From the NCBI RefSeq assembly GCF_036884655.1, contig NC_088356.1:16491001-16555000 (forward strand): a DNA stretch of 64,000 nucleotides, read 5' to 3'. Both the position numbers and the translations under genes were made by a program. The notes under the pieces are model-generated. The model saw only the letters and a program-made list of their open reading frames with translations. It was not told where the DNA came from and searched no databases. Positions within the stretch are counted from its first letter, which is position 1, and the number at the start of each line of letters is the position of its first letter. Positions 33,313 to 45,129 of this stretch are shown here, piece by piece. Origin of the DNA: Musa acuminata AAA Group. Taxonomy: Eukaryota; Streptophyta; Magnoliopsida; Zingiberales; Musaceae.

Positions 33313-33728
33313 TATTAGGATCAATACGACACTAAGAGATGGGGGGGGGGGGGGGGGGTATAAACTAGTGCAGTGATAAAAATTACGGTTGTGATTCTAA
33401 ATCTTTCTAAGTTGATAGAAACGTAATGAAGAGATCATATCTAGAAGATGTAGACTTGAAGTAAATGAACAATGCAGAGTGCAACTAAGTAATGAAAGTA
33501 TGGAGTAAGGAAAGAACACATCGGATTTATAGTGGTTCGATCGTTGTGACCTATGTCCACTTCCGATTCCTCCTCCATCGAGGTCACCGGTGTCCACTAA
33601 TAGTCTTCCTTTAATAAGCGAAGACCAACTACCTTCTTACAACACTTTTTCCTTTTTCGAGTTTAGGAAACACCCTTACAAACCTCACACCTCATTTGAA
33701 TGATCACAAGTCTTAGAAAGGGAGGACA
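33313..33728 (-). repeat. Element G 5' LTR, inner part
   Basis: Begins TATTAGGATC (terminal TG changed to TA), with an 18-base G-run at 33341-33358. It is interrupted at 33728 by element H. The sequence resumes at 47036 after elements H and I, with the bases GGACAC at the break. Confidence 0.82.
33724..33728 (+). other. Target-site duplication of element H, left copy (GGACA)
   Basis: GGACA before the TGTTGAATC of H's 5' LTR; repeated at 41620-41624 after its 3' LTR. Confidence 0.92.
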
Positions 33729-35800
33729 TGTTGAATCTCGTATTTTGATGATGAAACTACTTGATATATGTTTATGATTTAATCTACGTTTTGAGTGACG
33801 CAGGATGCTTCGATCAGGATGAGACAATTAAAGCAGGAAAATCATGTTGTGCCGGAGGAACATGTCAGAAGATTGGACGTCGGGCCGGTGGATCGGTCGA
33901 CGTATTGACAGAAGGCTTCGGGTCGTGGACTCGGGCATCGGGCCAAGAAGAGCAGGTATTGTGCCAAGGATATCGGAGTTGCGGAGTCAACTGGCCAATT
34001 GGGCAATAAGCTGCAGGAGAGGACGATACGCCGAAGAATCGGACGAAGCGTCGAGGGACCAATGACATGCCCGACAACTTGTTTAATTGCTTAGGATTAA
34101 TTGTCTCGATCAAAGTTTTATTTTAAGTGTGCAGGATTAACTACGATGTAAGAAAGACATGCAGCAGGAGTTGCGCCGGAGTCAAGACAATGATCACGTT
34201 GGGAGTTCGAGAGTTCGACGGAAGTTCGGACAATCGTCGGAGGTTCTGCGGGAACAAATCCGAGAAGTCCATGAGCTTGCCAAAGAAGCTCGTCGGAACT
34301 CACCAAGTGAATCATCAGAACTCGCCAGGAGTTTGCCGGAAGTCCGCAGGAGCATCACCGAGGGTTCATCGAATGATCGACGGAAGTTCGCCGGAAGCTC
34401 GACGGAAGAAGCGATTGACGCACCAGAGCAAGTTGTAGTAAATGTCTTAGGAAAAATCGTAGTTAGCACTTTGATTAAGTTGGAAATGGGAGGTGATCCC
34501 ATTAACTTAATCTTGGGGCAATTGGGCCCCTGAAAAACCCAAATTAGGCCGAATGGATCAACCCATTCGGACCCTGATTTCTGACGGGAGGTGCAACCGC
34601 CCAAGCCAGGAGGTAGCACCGCTTGGGCTAAGTCTCCGAGCGAGACTGGGCAGTGCAACTACCCCAGCCAGGAGGTGGCACCGCCTGGGCTCAGTCTCCG
34701 AGCGAGACTAGGCGGTGCAACTTCCCCTGACAGGAGGTGGCACCGCTTGGGCTCGGTCTCCGAGCACTGGCTGAGCGGTGCAACCGCCTCAGTCAGGAGG
34801 TTGCACCGCCTGAGCTCAGTCTTCGAGCTCTGGCAGGAGGTGCAACCGCCCCTGATAGGAGGTGGCACCGCCTAGAGGCTCAGTCTTCGAGCTCTGCCAG
34901 GCGGTGCAATCGCTCCAATCAGGAGGTGCAACCGCCTGATCCCGAAATTCCGGGAATTGATAGTTTTGAGCTCCAAATTTGAACTGGGTTGGGGCCTATA
35001 AATACCCCACCCATTCAGCACTGAAAGGGCATGAACTAACACCGAAATCTTGATCCTTTTCTATGATTCTTAGAGCTCAAAATTGTTGTAAAGGCCAAAA
35101 GTTCTTCTCCCTCTGTTCTTCCAAGTTCTGAGTTGTAAAGAGAGGAGAGAAAATTCTGTAAGTGTTGTCTCCTAATCCCGTCAAAAGGAGTGAATATGTA
35201 AAAGGGTGGTTGACCTTTGCCTATTGAAGGAAGGCCTCTAGTTGACGTCGGTGACCTCGTCGGTGGAGGAAACCAAAAGTGGAGTAGGTCAAGATTGACC
35301 GAACCACTCTAAATCTCGGTTTGCATTTACTTTGAGCATATTATCTTTACTGCAAACCTCCTCTGAAGCTTACTGCCTTCTGCGCATATACGATCGGGTT
35401 TTAAGCCTTTCACTTTCCGAATCAGCGTTTAGACGTAAATTTATTTTTTCGTACGATCATCATATTTCAGATTGCATTTACGTTTTGAGCTCTACCATAA
35501 CTGCAAACTGCCTTTGTACTCTTGCTTAAACTACATCTTGCCTAATCAAGTGATTTATGAATCATCATTTAGATATAAATCAGTTTCTTCGTACGAACGT
35601 CGTATTTCAGTTTGCGCCTATATTCTGGTTTTCATCATAGCTGCAAACTGCCTTCACAGATTGACTTTAACATCATCTTGCTTAGAATCGGCTTTCACAC
35701 AGAAATCATTTTTATCATTCGAACGCAGTTTCGTTTTAATCGCAGAAAGTTTTCCGCTGCACTAATTCACCCCCCCCTCTTAGTGCTCTTGATCCTAACA
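33729..35800 (+). repeat. Element H 5' LTR (2072 bp)
   Basis: TGTTGAATCTCGTATTTTG...GATCCTAACA. The dense palindrome array GGAGGTGGCACCGCC / GGCGGTGCAACC lies at 34580-34950 and a TATAAATA at 34997-35004. Some traces of the TTTAGACGTAAAT unit occur downstream. The many 60-150 codon frames here repeat in the other LTR and on both strands and are not genes. Confidence 0.9.
34997..35004 (+). promoter_or_regulatory. TATA box of element H 5' LTR
   Basis: TATAAATA in GGGGCCTATAAATACCCCAC; the copy in the 3' LTR is at 40815-40822. Confidence 0.7.
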
Positions 35801-35850
35801 ATTGGTATCAGAGCCTGGTATTTCTCATTTCGGATTTACACCCGAGAGAA

Positions 35851-36810
35851 ATGGCTCTTCATGGCTTTCAAGAGGGTTTATCGGTCTTTCGTCCACCGTT
35901 GTTTAACGGATTAGACTACACTTATTGGAAAACTCGAATGAGAGTTTTCTTGATTTCTATGAATTTAGATTTATGGAATATCATTGAAAAAGATTTTTAA
36001 CTTCCCTCTAAACCGATGAACGAATGGTCGGATTTGGAGAAGAAGTATTTTTCTTTAAACGTAAAGGCTATGAATGCCTTATTTTGTGCTTTGGACAAAA
36101 ATGAGTTCAATCGGATTTCTACGTGCGAAACGGCTTTTGACATTTGGCGAACACTTGAAATCACGCACGAGGGAACTAGTAGAGTCAAAGACTCGAAAGT
36201 TAATATTTTATTGCATGATTTTGAGCTTTTTCGAATGCAACAAAGCGAGACTATAGGCGACATGTACACCCGTTTCACTGATGTCGTCAATAGTTTAAGA
36301 GCTCTTGGAAAAAGTTTTTCGGATTTTGAACTCGTAAACAAGATTGTGTGTTTTCTTTCTAAGAAGCGGGATTCAAAAGTAACTGCAATATAAGAAGCTA
36401 AAAACCTAAACAACTTACCACTTGAAGAACTAATTGGTTCATTGATGACATATGAAATGGTGCACAATGCACATGATGAACATAATGAAAAAAATCACCT
36501 TCCAAAGAACAGGAAGGATTTGGAACTCCGGACAAATGAATATCACTTGAGCGATGACTCAAGTGATGAGAACAATGATGAACTTGAACTTCGAACACTA
36601 AATCTTAATAAGTTTATTAAACAAAAATCTAAAATAAACAATGAACTTGAACGAAGGAAGAGGCCAAAGAAGAATAACACAAAGTGGGATGAATCGAGCT
36701 CCTCTGAAGATGAGGAGAAAATCAAGAAAGGCGAGGTGGCAAACTACGCCTTAACCACTTTCAATGATGAGGTAATCAAAATCTCCCTAATTTATTTTGA
36801 AATTACTTGA
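35851..36810 (+). pseudogene. gag: Element H gag lacking CCHC knuckle (about 319 codons, two stops)
   Basis: ATG at 35851 (MALHGFQEGLSV). One frame holds throughout, with stops only at 35998-36000 and 36391-36393 (both TAA). The gag domain is clear: TYWKTRMRVFLISMNLDLWN, MNALFCALDKNEFNRIS, GTSRVKDSKVN, FSDFELVNKI. After the acidic SDDSSDENNDELEL block the text goes from ELERRKRPKKN directly to KWDESSSSEDEEK, so the CCHC knuckle that A, B, C and D carry is missing. The frame ends at 36810 after LIYFEIT, where autonomous copies continue with the coiled coil and second CCHC. Element E shows the same two features. Confidence 0.85.
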
Positions 36811-39561
36811 TGCTTTCATGATGTATTTTTTTTTTTAGTTTAGAATTAATGTTTAAAAATATATATATATTATGATCATGCATGTAATTTCGAAAATGAT
36901 AATATTGCATATTTTATGATAAACAAACAAAATGATTTTGATTGAAAATATGAAATCATGGTTAAGAAGTAATAATGTGTATCATATTGATGTCCATTGT
37001 TATTTCTCGATTTTGAGTATATTAAATCATGTTTAATTTGAAGTTATGATTAATGAGTATATATTTTTGAAATTATATATGATGATTCTTGATAATTATG
37101 GATTATCGATTTTCATGATAATAACAGTGGCTTTAAAAATTGATGCATGTTTTGATTTGACATAAATGAAAAGGCATACTAACATGAAATCGATCACTTA
37201 AGATGAAACACTTAAAAAAGGAGGAAAATATATTATCAATGAAATCATGAATCTATTTATGTTATAAATTTTGTGAGCCATAAAAATGATTTTGATGATT
37301 TAAATTTGAAATGAGTTTTATCAAAATCATGATCATGATTTGTCAAATTGAATGAATTGAAAATGAATGATGATTTTTCTCTTGAATGATTGTGACCTGT
37401 ATTCCTTATTTTCATGATATGATTTTTATGCAATTCTTTGTATTCATGAAAGGTTTATCTCATCACCCAATTATTTTCTTCTTGATATTCCTTATGTGAT
37501 GATATGAATACATGAAATATTCATTAATTTATTTTGATGTATACAAATGAAAAGTTATGATCATGCATGGTAGGATATAATTTAACAAAATTGATACCAT
37601 CATGATATGAAGCATTTATGATTTGCAATGATGCATGCAATACTTGAGCTTTTTAATTATGATGTGATGTATTGTATATGATGTAAATCATGATTTAAAA
37701 TGCTATAAGTTGTTACTAAAATGATGTATTATAAATGTCGATTTAATGTCATGAATACTCTAAATGATGAATGTTTGGTATCATGATCAAAATGTTGATA
37801 AATAGTTAAAAATTTAAGTATCATGTATAATATGCTCATAATATTGATTGATTTATTCAGTATCATGCATGAATGAAATATAAGGTTTTTGAAATTGTGC
37901 ATGTTCGAATTTGAAAATATAATAATGCACAAATAAGATTGAAACCTACCTTTGTCATGATTTAGAAATTAATGTAAAGGGTCTTCCCTTCTTTTTGCCA
38001 ATGACATAGGGGGAGAAAGAGTTGCTAATGTGCATATCTCAAAGAGAAAATTGCTAGCTTGCGTGTCTTAAAATGTTGAAATTTTTTTTGCTAGCTTGTA
38101 TATTGTAAACTTGCTATCGTACTACCATGATGATGAGCATGTCTTATCTTCATGATTGTATTTGAAAAACTATGGCAAAAATATGTCCGAATGATTGAAC
38201 TTGTTAAAATTAATTTTCGGACTTTCTTGATTGAATGATCAAATCACTCGATTGCCATAATGATTTTACACAATTACATGTTGGAAATTATGTGCTTGAA
38301 TACAAAACTTCCATGATAACAAGCATGCTTTACCTTCATGATTGTAATTGAATATCTATAGCATAACCTTGTCCGAATGCAAGGAAGAGTCAAATTTCAT
38401 TTTCGGATTCTCTTGATCATAACATATCAAGTTTACTCTCTTCCGAACTTAACAAGCATATATCATATCAAGTTTAGTTCATATCATTGATTTTTGACAT
38501 ATGTAATCAACTAGCAAATACATCTCTCATACACATATCATGTGAAAAATATTCTTTTTTGAGAAATGGATTTGATGAATATGGATGAAAGTGTTTTTAC
38601 TTGCAAGGATTTGTTTCACATACATATCTTGATCCTTGTAAAAATGAAGCATGATTTAATCTCTCATCGATTCTAACTTCACTCGAAGTAAACTCACAAA
38701 TAGCATGTATCACAAATAGTCTTCCTCCTTTATGCAAAAAGATAATAACAGATAAAAAAAGGGAAGAAGTTTTTCAAAGCTATCTCCATGTCATGTTTTC
38801 CTTGAGATGTTTGTATAATTGATATCCTATCACTCACTATTGGAAAATGACATGAACCTAGTTATGACATGAATAATTATAAGCACTTATGCTTAAAATT
38901 TGCTTATATCGTTCTCCATTTGGTTGATGACAAAGGGGGAGAAATATATGAATTGATGCTATGATCACTAATGCTATGCTTGCATCATCAAGAGATATAT
39001 GAATTGATATGATTGCCATATTTGCAATGCTTGCATCATAGATATATGAATTGATGCTATGATTGCCAAACTTGCATTATGCCATGTTTGCATCATGCGT
39101 TAAAGATATCAAGAACTTGTATCATAATTTTACGCGTTGATATCTTACCATGTGATGAAATGCTACAATTGATAAACACTTGAAATGTTTGTGTTATGAT
39201 ATCAAAAGCTTATATCGCAATTTTACATGTTGATATTTGATAATAGCAAACTTGCATGATGATAAAACTTGATATTATGTTTTTCATGTAATGAGTTGAA
39301 CCAATATCACAAACACTTGAGTGTGGTACTTCTCCTTTTTGTTGATGACAAAGGGGGAGAAGTATATTGATGACATGACATGTTATGCATAAGTTTATGC
39401 ATAAGTTCATGATGACGTGTTGCAAGTATTCATGATGAATATTGCAATGACTTGAATTCAGTTTGAATTCAAGGTTCTATCAATATGGCATATTCATAGG
39501 GGGAGTTTGTTTAAACTCCGGGAGTTAAGTTTAACTCCGTCATCAAGTGGTTGTCATCATC
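36811..39561 (+). other. Element H non-coding interior replacing pol
   Basis: About 2.75 kb, very AT-rich and full of TCATGAT-like words. No coding sequence is recognised. From about 37970 it resembles the post-pol spacer of autonomous copies (CTTGTCCGAATGCA near 38366, GATGACAAAGGGGGAGA near 38925 and 39346). 36811-37970 has no counterpart I can recognise except the first stretch after gag in element E. Confidence 0.7.
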
Positions 39562-39575
39562 AAAAAGGGGGAGAT
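39562..39575 (+). other. Polypurine tract of element H
   Basis: AAAAAGGGGGAGAT before the 3' LTR, the same as in A. Confidence 0.87.
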
Positions 39576-41619
39576 TGTTGAATCTCGTATTTTGATGATG
39601 AAACTACTTGATATATGTTTATGATTTAATCTGCATTTTGAGTGACGCAGGATGCTTCGATCAGGATGAGACAATTAAAGCAGGAAAATCAAGTTGTGCC
39701 GGAGGAACATGTCAGAAGATTGGACGTTGGGCCGGTAGATCGGTCGACGTATCGACAGAAGGCTTCGGGTCGTGGACTTGGGCATCGGGCCAAGAAGAGC
39801 AGGTATTGTGCCAAGGATATCGGAGTTGCGGAGTCAACTGGCCGATAGGGCAATAGGCTGCAGGAGAGGACGATGCGCCGAAGAATCGGACGAAGCGTCG
39901 AGGGACTAATGACATGCCGAACAACTTGGTTAATTGCTTAGGATTAATTGTCTTGATCGAAGTTTTATTTTAAGTGTGCAGGAATAACTATGATGGAAGA
40001 AAGACATGCAGCAGGAGTTGCGCCGGAGTCAAGACAATGATCACGTTGGGAGTTCGAGAGTTCGACGGAAGTCCGGACATTCGTCGAAGGTTCTGCGGGA
40101 ACAAATCCGAGAAGTCCATGAGCTTGCCAAAGAAGCTCGTCGGAACTCGCCAAGTAAATCGTCGCAAGTCCAGGAGTTTGCCGAAAGTCCGCAGGAGCAT
40201 CACCGAGGGTTCATCGGATGATCGACGGAAGTTCGCCGGAAGCTCGCCGGAAGAAGCGATTGATGCACCAGAGCAAGTTGTAGTAAATATCTTAGGAAAA
40301 ATCGTAGTTAGCACTTTGATTAAGTTGGAAATGGGAGGTGATCCCATTAACTTAATCTTGGGGCAATAGGGCCCCTGAAAAACCTAAATTAGGCCGAATG
40401 GATCAACCCATTCGGACCCTGATTTCTGACGGGAGGTGCAACCGCCCAAGCCAGGAGGTAGCACCGCCTGGGCTAAGTCTCCGAGCGAGACTAGGCGGTG
40501 CAACCGCCCCAGCCAGGAGGTGGCACCGCCTGGGCTCAGTCTCCGAGCGAGACTATGCGGTGCAACCTCCCCTGACAGGAGGTGGCACCGCTTGGGCTCG
40601 GTCTCCGAGCACTGGCTGAGCGGTGCAACCGCCTCAGTCTCCGAGCTCTGGCAGGAGGTGCAACCGCCCCTGATAGGAGGTGGCACCGCCTAGAGGCTCA
40701 GTCTTCGAGCTCTGCCAGGCGGTGCAACCGCTCCAGTCAGGAGGTGCAACCGTCTGATCCCGGAATTTCGGGAATTGACAGTTTTGAGCTCCAAATTTGA
40801 ACTGGGTTGGGGCCTATAAATACCCCACCCATTCAGCACTGAAAGGGCATGAACTAACACCGAAATCTTGATCCTTTTCTGTGATTCTTAGAGCTCAAAA
40901 TTGTTGTAAAGGCCAAAAGTTCTTCTCCCTCTGTTCATCCAAGGTATGAGTTGTAAAGAGAGGAGAGAAAATTCTGTAAGGGTTGTCTCCTAAGCCCGTC
41001 AAAAGGAGTGAATCTGTAAAAGGGTGGTTGACCTTCGCCTATTGAAGGAAGGCCTCTAGTTGACGTCGGTGACCTCGTTGGTGGAGGAAGCCAAAAGTGG
41101 AGTAGGTCAAGATTGACCGAACCACTCTAAATCTCGGTTTGCATTTATTTTGAGCATATTATCTTTACTGCAAACCTCCTCTGAAGCTTACTGCTTTCTG
41201 TGCATATACGATCGGGTTTCAAGTCTTTCACTTTCCGAATCAGCGTTTAGACGTAAATCTGTTTTTTCGTACGATCATCATATTTCAGATTGCGTTTACA
41301 TTTTGAGCTCTACCATAACTGCAAACTGCCTTTATACTCTTGCTTAAACTACATCTTGCCTAATCAAGTGATTTATGAATTAGCATTTAGACGAAAATCA
41401 GTTTCTTCGTACGAACGTCGTATTTCAGTTTACGCCTATATTCTGGTTTTCATCATAGCTGCAAAGTGCCTTCATAGATTGACTTTAACATCATCTTGCT
41501 TAGAATAGGCTTTCACACAGAAATCGTTTTTATCGTTCGAACGCAGTTTCGTTTTAATCGCAGAAAGTTTTCCGCTGCACTAATTCACCCCCCCCCTCTT
41601 AGTGCTCTTGATCCTAACA
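39576..41619 (+). repeat. Element H 3' LTR (2044 bp)
   Basis: TGTTGAATCTCGT...GATCCTAACA. It is a copy of 33729-35800 with scattered base changes and a deletion in the palindrome array (one unit shorter near 40640). Confidence 0.9.
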
Positions 41620-41624
41620 GGACA
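41620..41624 (+). other. Target-site duplication of element H, right copy (GGACA)
   Basis: Matches 33724-33728. It overlaps by four bases with the left duplication of element I (GACAC, 41621-41625). Confidence 0.92.
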
Positions 41625-41625
41625 C
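41621..41625 (+). other. Target-site duplication of element I, left copy (GACAC)
   Basis: GACAC directly before element I; repeated at 47036-47040 directly after it. Confidence 0.88.
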
Positions 41626-42015
41626 TAGTAGAACCCTTGCAGATTCTAAACTTGGGATTGATATCTTTTGGGGATCGGCCTCCTTGGAACTCTATAGGGG
41701 TTCCTCCCTCCAAGTTGCTACTCAAAAGCTGCAAAAAAGATTCATCTATTACTTATCAAAAGAGGATGAATACATGGCTATTTATAGGGTTTCTAAACCC
41801 TAACTCCTAATAGGACTTATACTCAAGACTCCTACTCAAGACTTCTAATAGGACTCTTACTTAAGACTCATATTCTTTTACAACTCCTAATTCTTCTCTA
41901 AGAAATAACCTCCAAACCCTAGCCGGCCTCTTCACCTCTTTAATAGGGGTCGGCTTAGGTAGGTTTTACATGAATGCCCCTCTTAATTAGGACTCTCCTA
42001 GCTAGAGTCCTAACA
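41626..42015 (-). repeat. Element I 3' LTR (390 bp)
   Basis: Plus strand TAGTAGAACCCTTGCAG...GAGTCCTAACA. Its outer TG has become TA. It matches 46655-47035 with scattered differences. A purine tract (complement of TACCCGCCCTCTTC) adjoins it at 42016-42029. Confidence 0.88.
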
Positions 42016-42029
42016 TACCCGCCCTCTTC

Positions 42030-42400
42030 AAATCAGCCTTATCCTTGAGGCTGACAATCTATGAATTCTAGGAATTTGATCTTTAAGTCATCATAGTTCT
42101 CCCAAGTGGCACCTTCTATTGGTAAGTTCGCCCAATGTATTAACACTTCAATAGTGGGTCGTCGTCGTTGAGTCACAATTCGTCGATCAATAATGGCACT
42201 CGATTAGATATGGAGTTCTCCTTGGGTAGTCATATTTGGTGGGTGGCTTTGAGCTGTCTCCAAGCACCTGTTTACCACTTCTGTCTGGTCATCGATTTGC
42301 GGGTGATACGCCATACTCCTTTTCAATTTAGTGCCCTTATAGCGTAATTCTTTTGAGTCCCAATTGTAATGAGCCACGGAGCTTGGTGCTTCCTCCATTT
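42030..42400 (-). pseudogene. pol: Element I integrase remnant and pol C-terminus
   Basis: Two traces. Around 42340-42270 there is an integrase segment like [21 protein letters not shown] (the family's AYHPQTDGQTE block). Around 42140-42050 a C-terminal block like LPIEGATWENYDDLK is visible, the segment ending many plant Ty3/gypsy Pol proteins. The integrase zinc finger, the first two catalytic Asp residues and the linker between them are absent, so most of the domain was deleted. Confidence 0.75.
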
Positions 42401-42479
42401 TTTTTTTTTAATGATTATACCGGTCTCCTGATCTTCCTGTCATTCCCTCTTAATATCCTTAGGGATGTTGCTAGTCGAA

Positions 42480-43700
42480 AGTGAAATGACCTAAAATTTA
42501 GCTTGCTTGGGTAGCTGTGAAAGCGCATCTGCAATAATATTCTCTTTCCCCTTTTGGTAAGTTATTTTATAATCATATCCAAGAAGCTTTCTTACCCATT
42601 TTTGCTTCTCGGGGGAAGATATCTTTTACTCCAAGAAAAATTTTAGGCTTTTATGGTCGGTCTTGATTTGAAAGCGTCGTCCGATCAAGTACGATCTCCA
42701 TTTGGCCACCGCATGCACAATCGCGAGCATCTCCTTGTCATAAATAGTCATTTTGAGATGGGAACGAGATAATGCCTTATTGTTATAAGCAAGGGGGCGG
42801 CCATCTTGCATTAGTACAACACCAATTTCGACTCCGGAGGCATCAGCTTCAATAACGAAAGTCTTGCCGAAGTCGAGTAGCGGTAGTACGGGCGTTGTCG
42901 TCATTACGGCTTTAAGTTTGTCGAAAGCGATGGTGGCTTTGTCCAACCATTAGAAAGCATCTTTTTTCAGCAAGAAGTAAGTGGTGCATTGATCTTTCCA
43001 TCATTTTTTACAAATTTACGATAGTAGCCTATTAAACCGAGAAAGTCGTGTAGCAATTTTATGTTCCTCGAGGTCGACCAGTTTTGCATTACTCCAATTT
43101 TGGAGGGGTCCACTACCACACCTTTCTCTGATATGACATGCCCAAGATATCCTACCTTCTGTTGAAGAAAGCAAAAATTCATAGTGGTCGTTGTGTATTC
43201 AAAAGGTGATTTTCGATATGTCTTCTTCGCACACTCGTATTTGATGATACCCGAATCAAAGGTCCAGCTTTATGAAGATTTATGCTCCTTTTCATCTAGA
43301 AATTCATCTACTATTGGAATAGGGTATTTGTCCTTGATGATTATATCGTTGAGAGCTTAGTAATCAACACACAATCGCCTTGTTCCGTCCTTCTTTCGTA
43401 CGAGGAGCACCGGTAAGAGTAGGGGCTACAACTTGGCCGAATAACTCCTGTTTCAAGCATCTCTTTTACAATCCTTTTTATTTCATCCTTCTAGAGATGT
43501 GTATACTGATATAGCAGAGTATTTGTTGGAGATTTGCCTGGAAGAATTGTTATACAATGATCATGCCGACGGGTAAGAGGTAGGTTACGCGGTTCATCAA
43601 ATATATCTGAAAATTCAGCAAGCAAAGGAAGTAGATTTGGATCTTCAAATTCTGTTGGCTCTCCCTTAGTTTTCTGCTCAAGTTATACTAAAAAGCTGCT
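42480..43700 (-). pseudogene. pol: Element I reverse transcriptase and RNase H, catalytic box deleted
   Basis: From about 43500 downward the RT starts (IKRIVKEM.., RKKDGTRRLCVDY near 43380, DKYPIPIVDEFLDE near 43310). Near 43190 it jumps from the HYEF region to FCFLQQKVGYLGHVIS, so the segment that should hold the YxDD box is missing. Connection and RNase H follow at 42946-42626: FDKLKAVMTTTPVL, FVIEADASG and KWRSYLIGRRFQIKTDHKSL. A further segment with KITYQKGKEN and ADALS lies near 42550. There are several stops and frame changes. Confidence 0.83.
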
Positions 43701-43826
43701 GCACGCTTTATGCAAAACCTTCTCCATTTGTTGTGTGCAAATCGTCGTTACATCGCCCCAACATTTCCCGTGCAGTATCACCTATTTCTCTTTACTGTAA
43801 AATTTCCTAATTAGTTTCATAAAATT

Positions 43827-44303
43827 CTAAGAAATATCACCTAATGTCAACAACCATTTAATTCTAACCATGGTCTCATGATCATCAAGAGGGAGGAGGA
43901 AGAAATATGCAATTATCTCTTGGTTCTGCAGCAATAGTTTCACTCGCGGGTGCCTATGATCATACTTCAAAATCCATCTGTCGACAACCTTAACGTCAAA
44001 CCTGTTACAATTCTCAATAGATAAGGCTATTTGGATAGCAACCTTATTATTTAGAAAGTTATTAGTGCTGCTCGTGTCGATGAGAACAACGATCGGTTGT
44101 TGTTTGAGAAGGCCTCCAACTTTCATCGTTTGCGGGTTTGAGTAGCCAACTATTGCATGTACCGTAAATTTGATCAGTTGTGGCTCTTCTTCTATATCTT
44201 CTTCTTTATGTTCAAGGCTCTTTTTTGAATGTTTAATGACCTCTTCTTCTACTGGTTCAATCATAAGAAGTCTCCCTTTACTACAACGATGCTCACGGCT
44301 CAT
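43827..44303 (-). pseudogene. pol: Element I protease region
   Basis: 158 codons open on the minus strand: the end of the gag zinc region (SREHRC), an acidic linker (EEEVIKHSKKSLEHKEEDIEEEP), then the retropepsin-like core VVLIDTSSTNNFLNN. The usual D-T/S-G is D-T-S here, so the catalytic Gly is changed and activity is doubtful. Confidence 0.75.
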
Positions 44304-45129
44304 CGCAATGCCAACATAACCCCTTCGCAGATCGCTCCCGAAGTTCTTCTCTTATCAAACTTTTTAGTGCAGAGACTCGGTTGATAGTAGGGGGGGCTAA
44401 GGGCTTTGGTATTGCTGGTTGGGGAGCAACCCTAGTCCTCCGGGCTTCATGGTTCATTCGCTCCTCTTGAAATCGTGCGAAAGATATGGCTACTATAAGT
44501 ATATACGGTTGTCGCACTTTAACTTCTCCCCAGATCTCCAGCTTCAAGCCCTCAATGAAGGTCCCCAATAGCTATTTTTTAGACCAATCATGAGTTTGGT
44601 TAGATAACCTTTCAAACCTAGTTTGGTACTCTTGAATGGTGGGGGTTTGTCAGATCTTTGCTAGTTGTCCGTCGATGTTCTCATAATCGGTTGGTCCGAA
44701 GCGGATCAGTAGTCCTTCTTTAAATTGTCACCTTAAGAGGACTCCATGAGTATATTCAAACTAGTCAAACTACTTTATGGCATCCCCTTCAAGATTTATA
44801 GCTGTAATTTTCACCATAGATGCATCCGCGGTTTTGTGGTACCGAAAATATCGCTCCGTGCGCGAGATCCAACCAATTAGGTCTCCTTCTTCCCATCTAG
44901 GGAAGTCCACTCTCATGCATGGATAGTTGGGGTTGGTTATAGAACCTCCCCTCTCTTAGAAGTCATCTCTTTGGGCTTGGTGCAATTGGTTAGAGCTCTC
45001 TCCTTGATGTGATTTTTTCGGGCTTGGTGGTCGGCCCAAACTAAGTTTGGTAAAGAGAGTCTGAATCTTATCCTCCATTCACACCTCAAAAACTTCAAAT
45101 TTAGCATTGATTATCTCCTCAGATGCCAT
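44270..45129 (-). pseudogene. gag: Element I gag with CCHC knuckle, broken
   Basis: ATG at 45129 (MASEEIINAKFEVFE), followed soon by a stop. The Ty3/gypsy retrotrans_gag core is visible (DFPRWEEGDLIGWISRTERYFRYH, QYQTRFERLSN-like) with in-frame stops near 44780, 44640 and 44570. The last 91 codons (44568-44293) are open and end in the start of the CCHC knuckle GLCWHCDEP; its second half (SREHRC) is in the next frame at 44303, so a small frameshift lies within the knuckle. Confidence 0.78.

Larger units (their letters stand above)
33729..41619 (+). mobile_element. Element H: complete gag-only copia-like retrotransposon
   Basis: 7.9 kb with two LTRs (33729-35800 and 39576-41619), PBS TGGTATCAGAGC at 35803-35814, gag 35851-36810, 2.75 kb of AT-rich DNA, PPT 39562-39575 and the duplication GGACA on both sides. 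No protease, integrase, RT or RNase H sequence is visible on either strand. It was presumably mobilised by the enzymes of an autonomous SIRE-type relative. Its LTRs differ by several percent by eye, so it is older than A. Confidence 0.9.
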
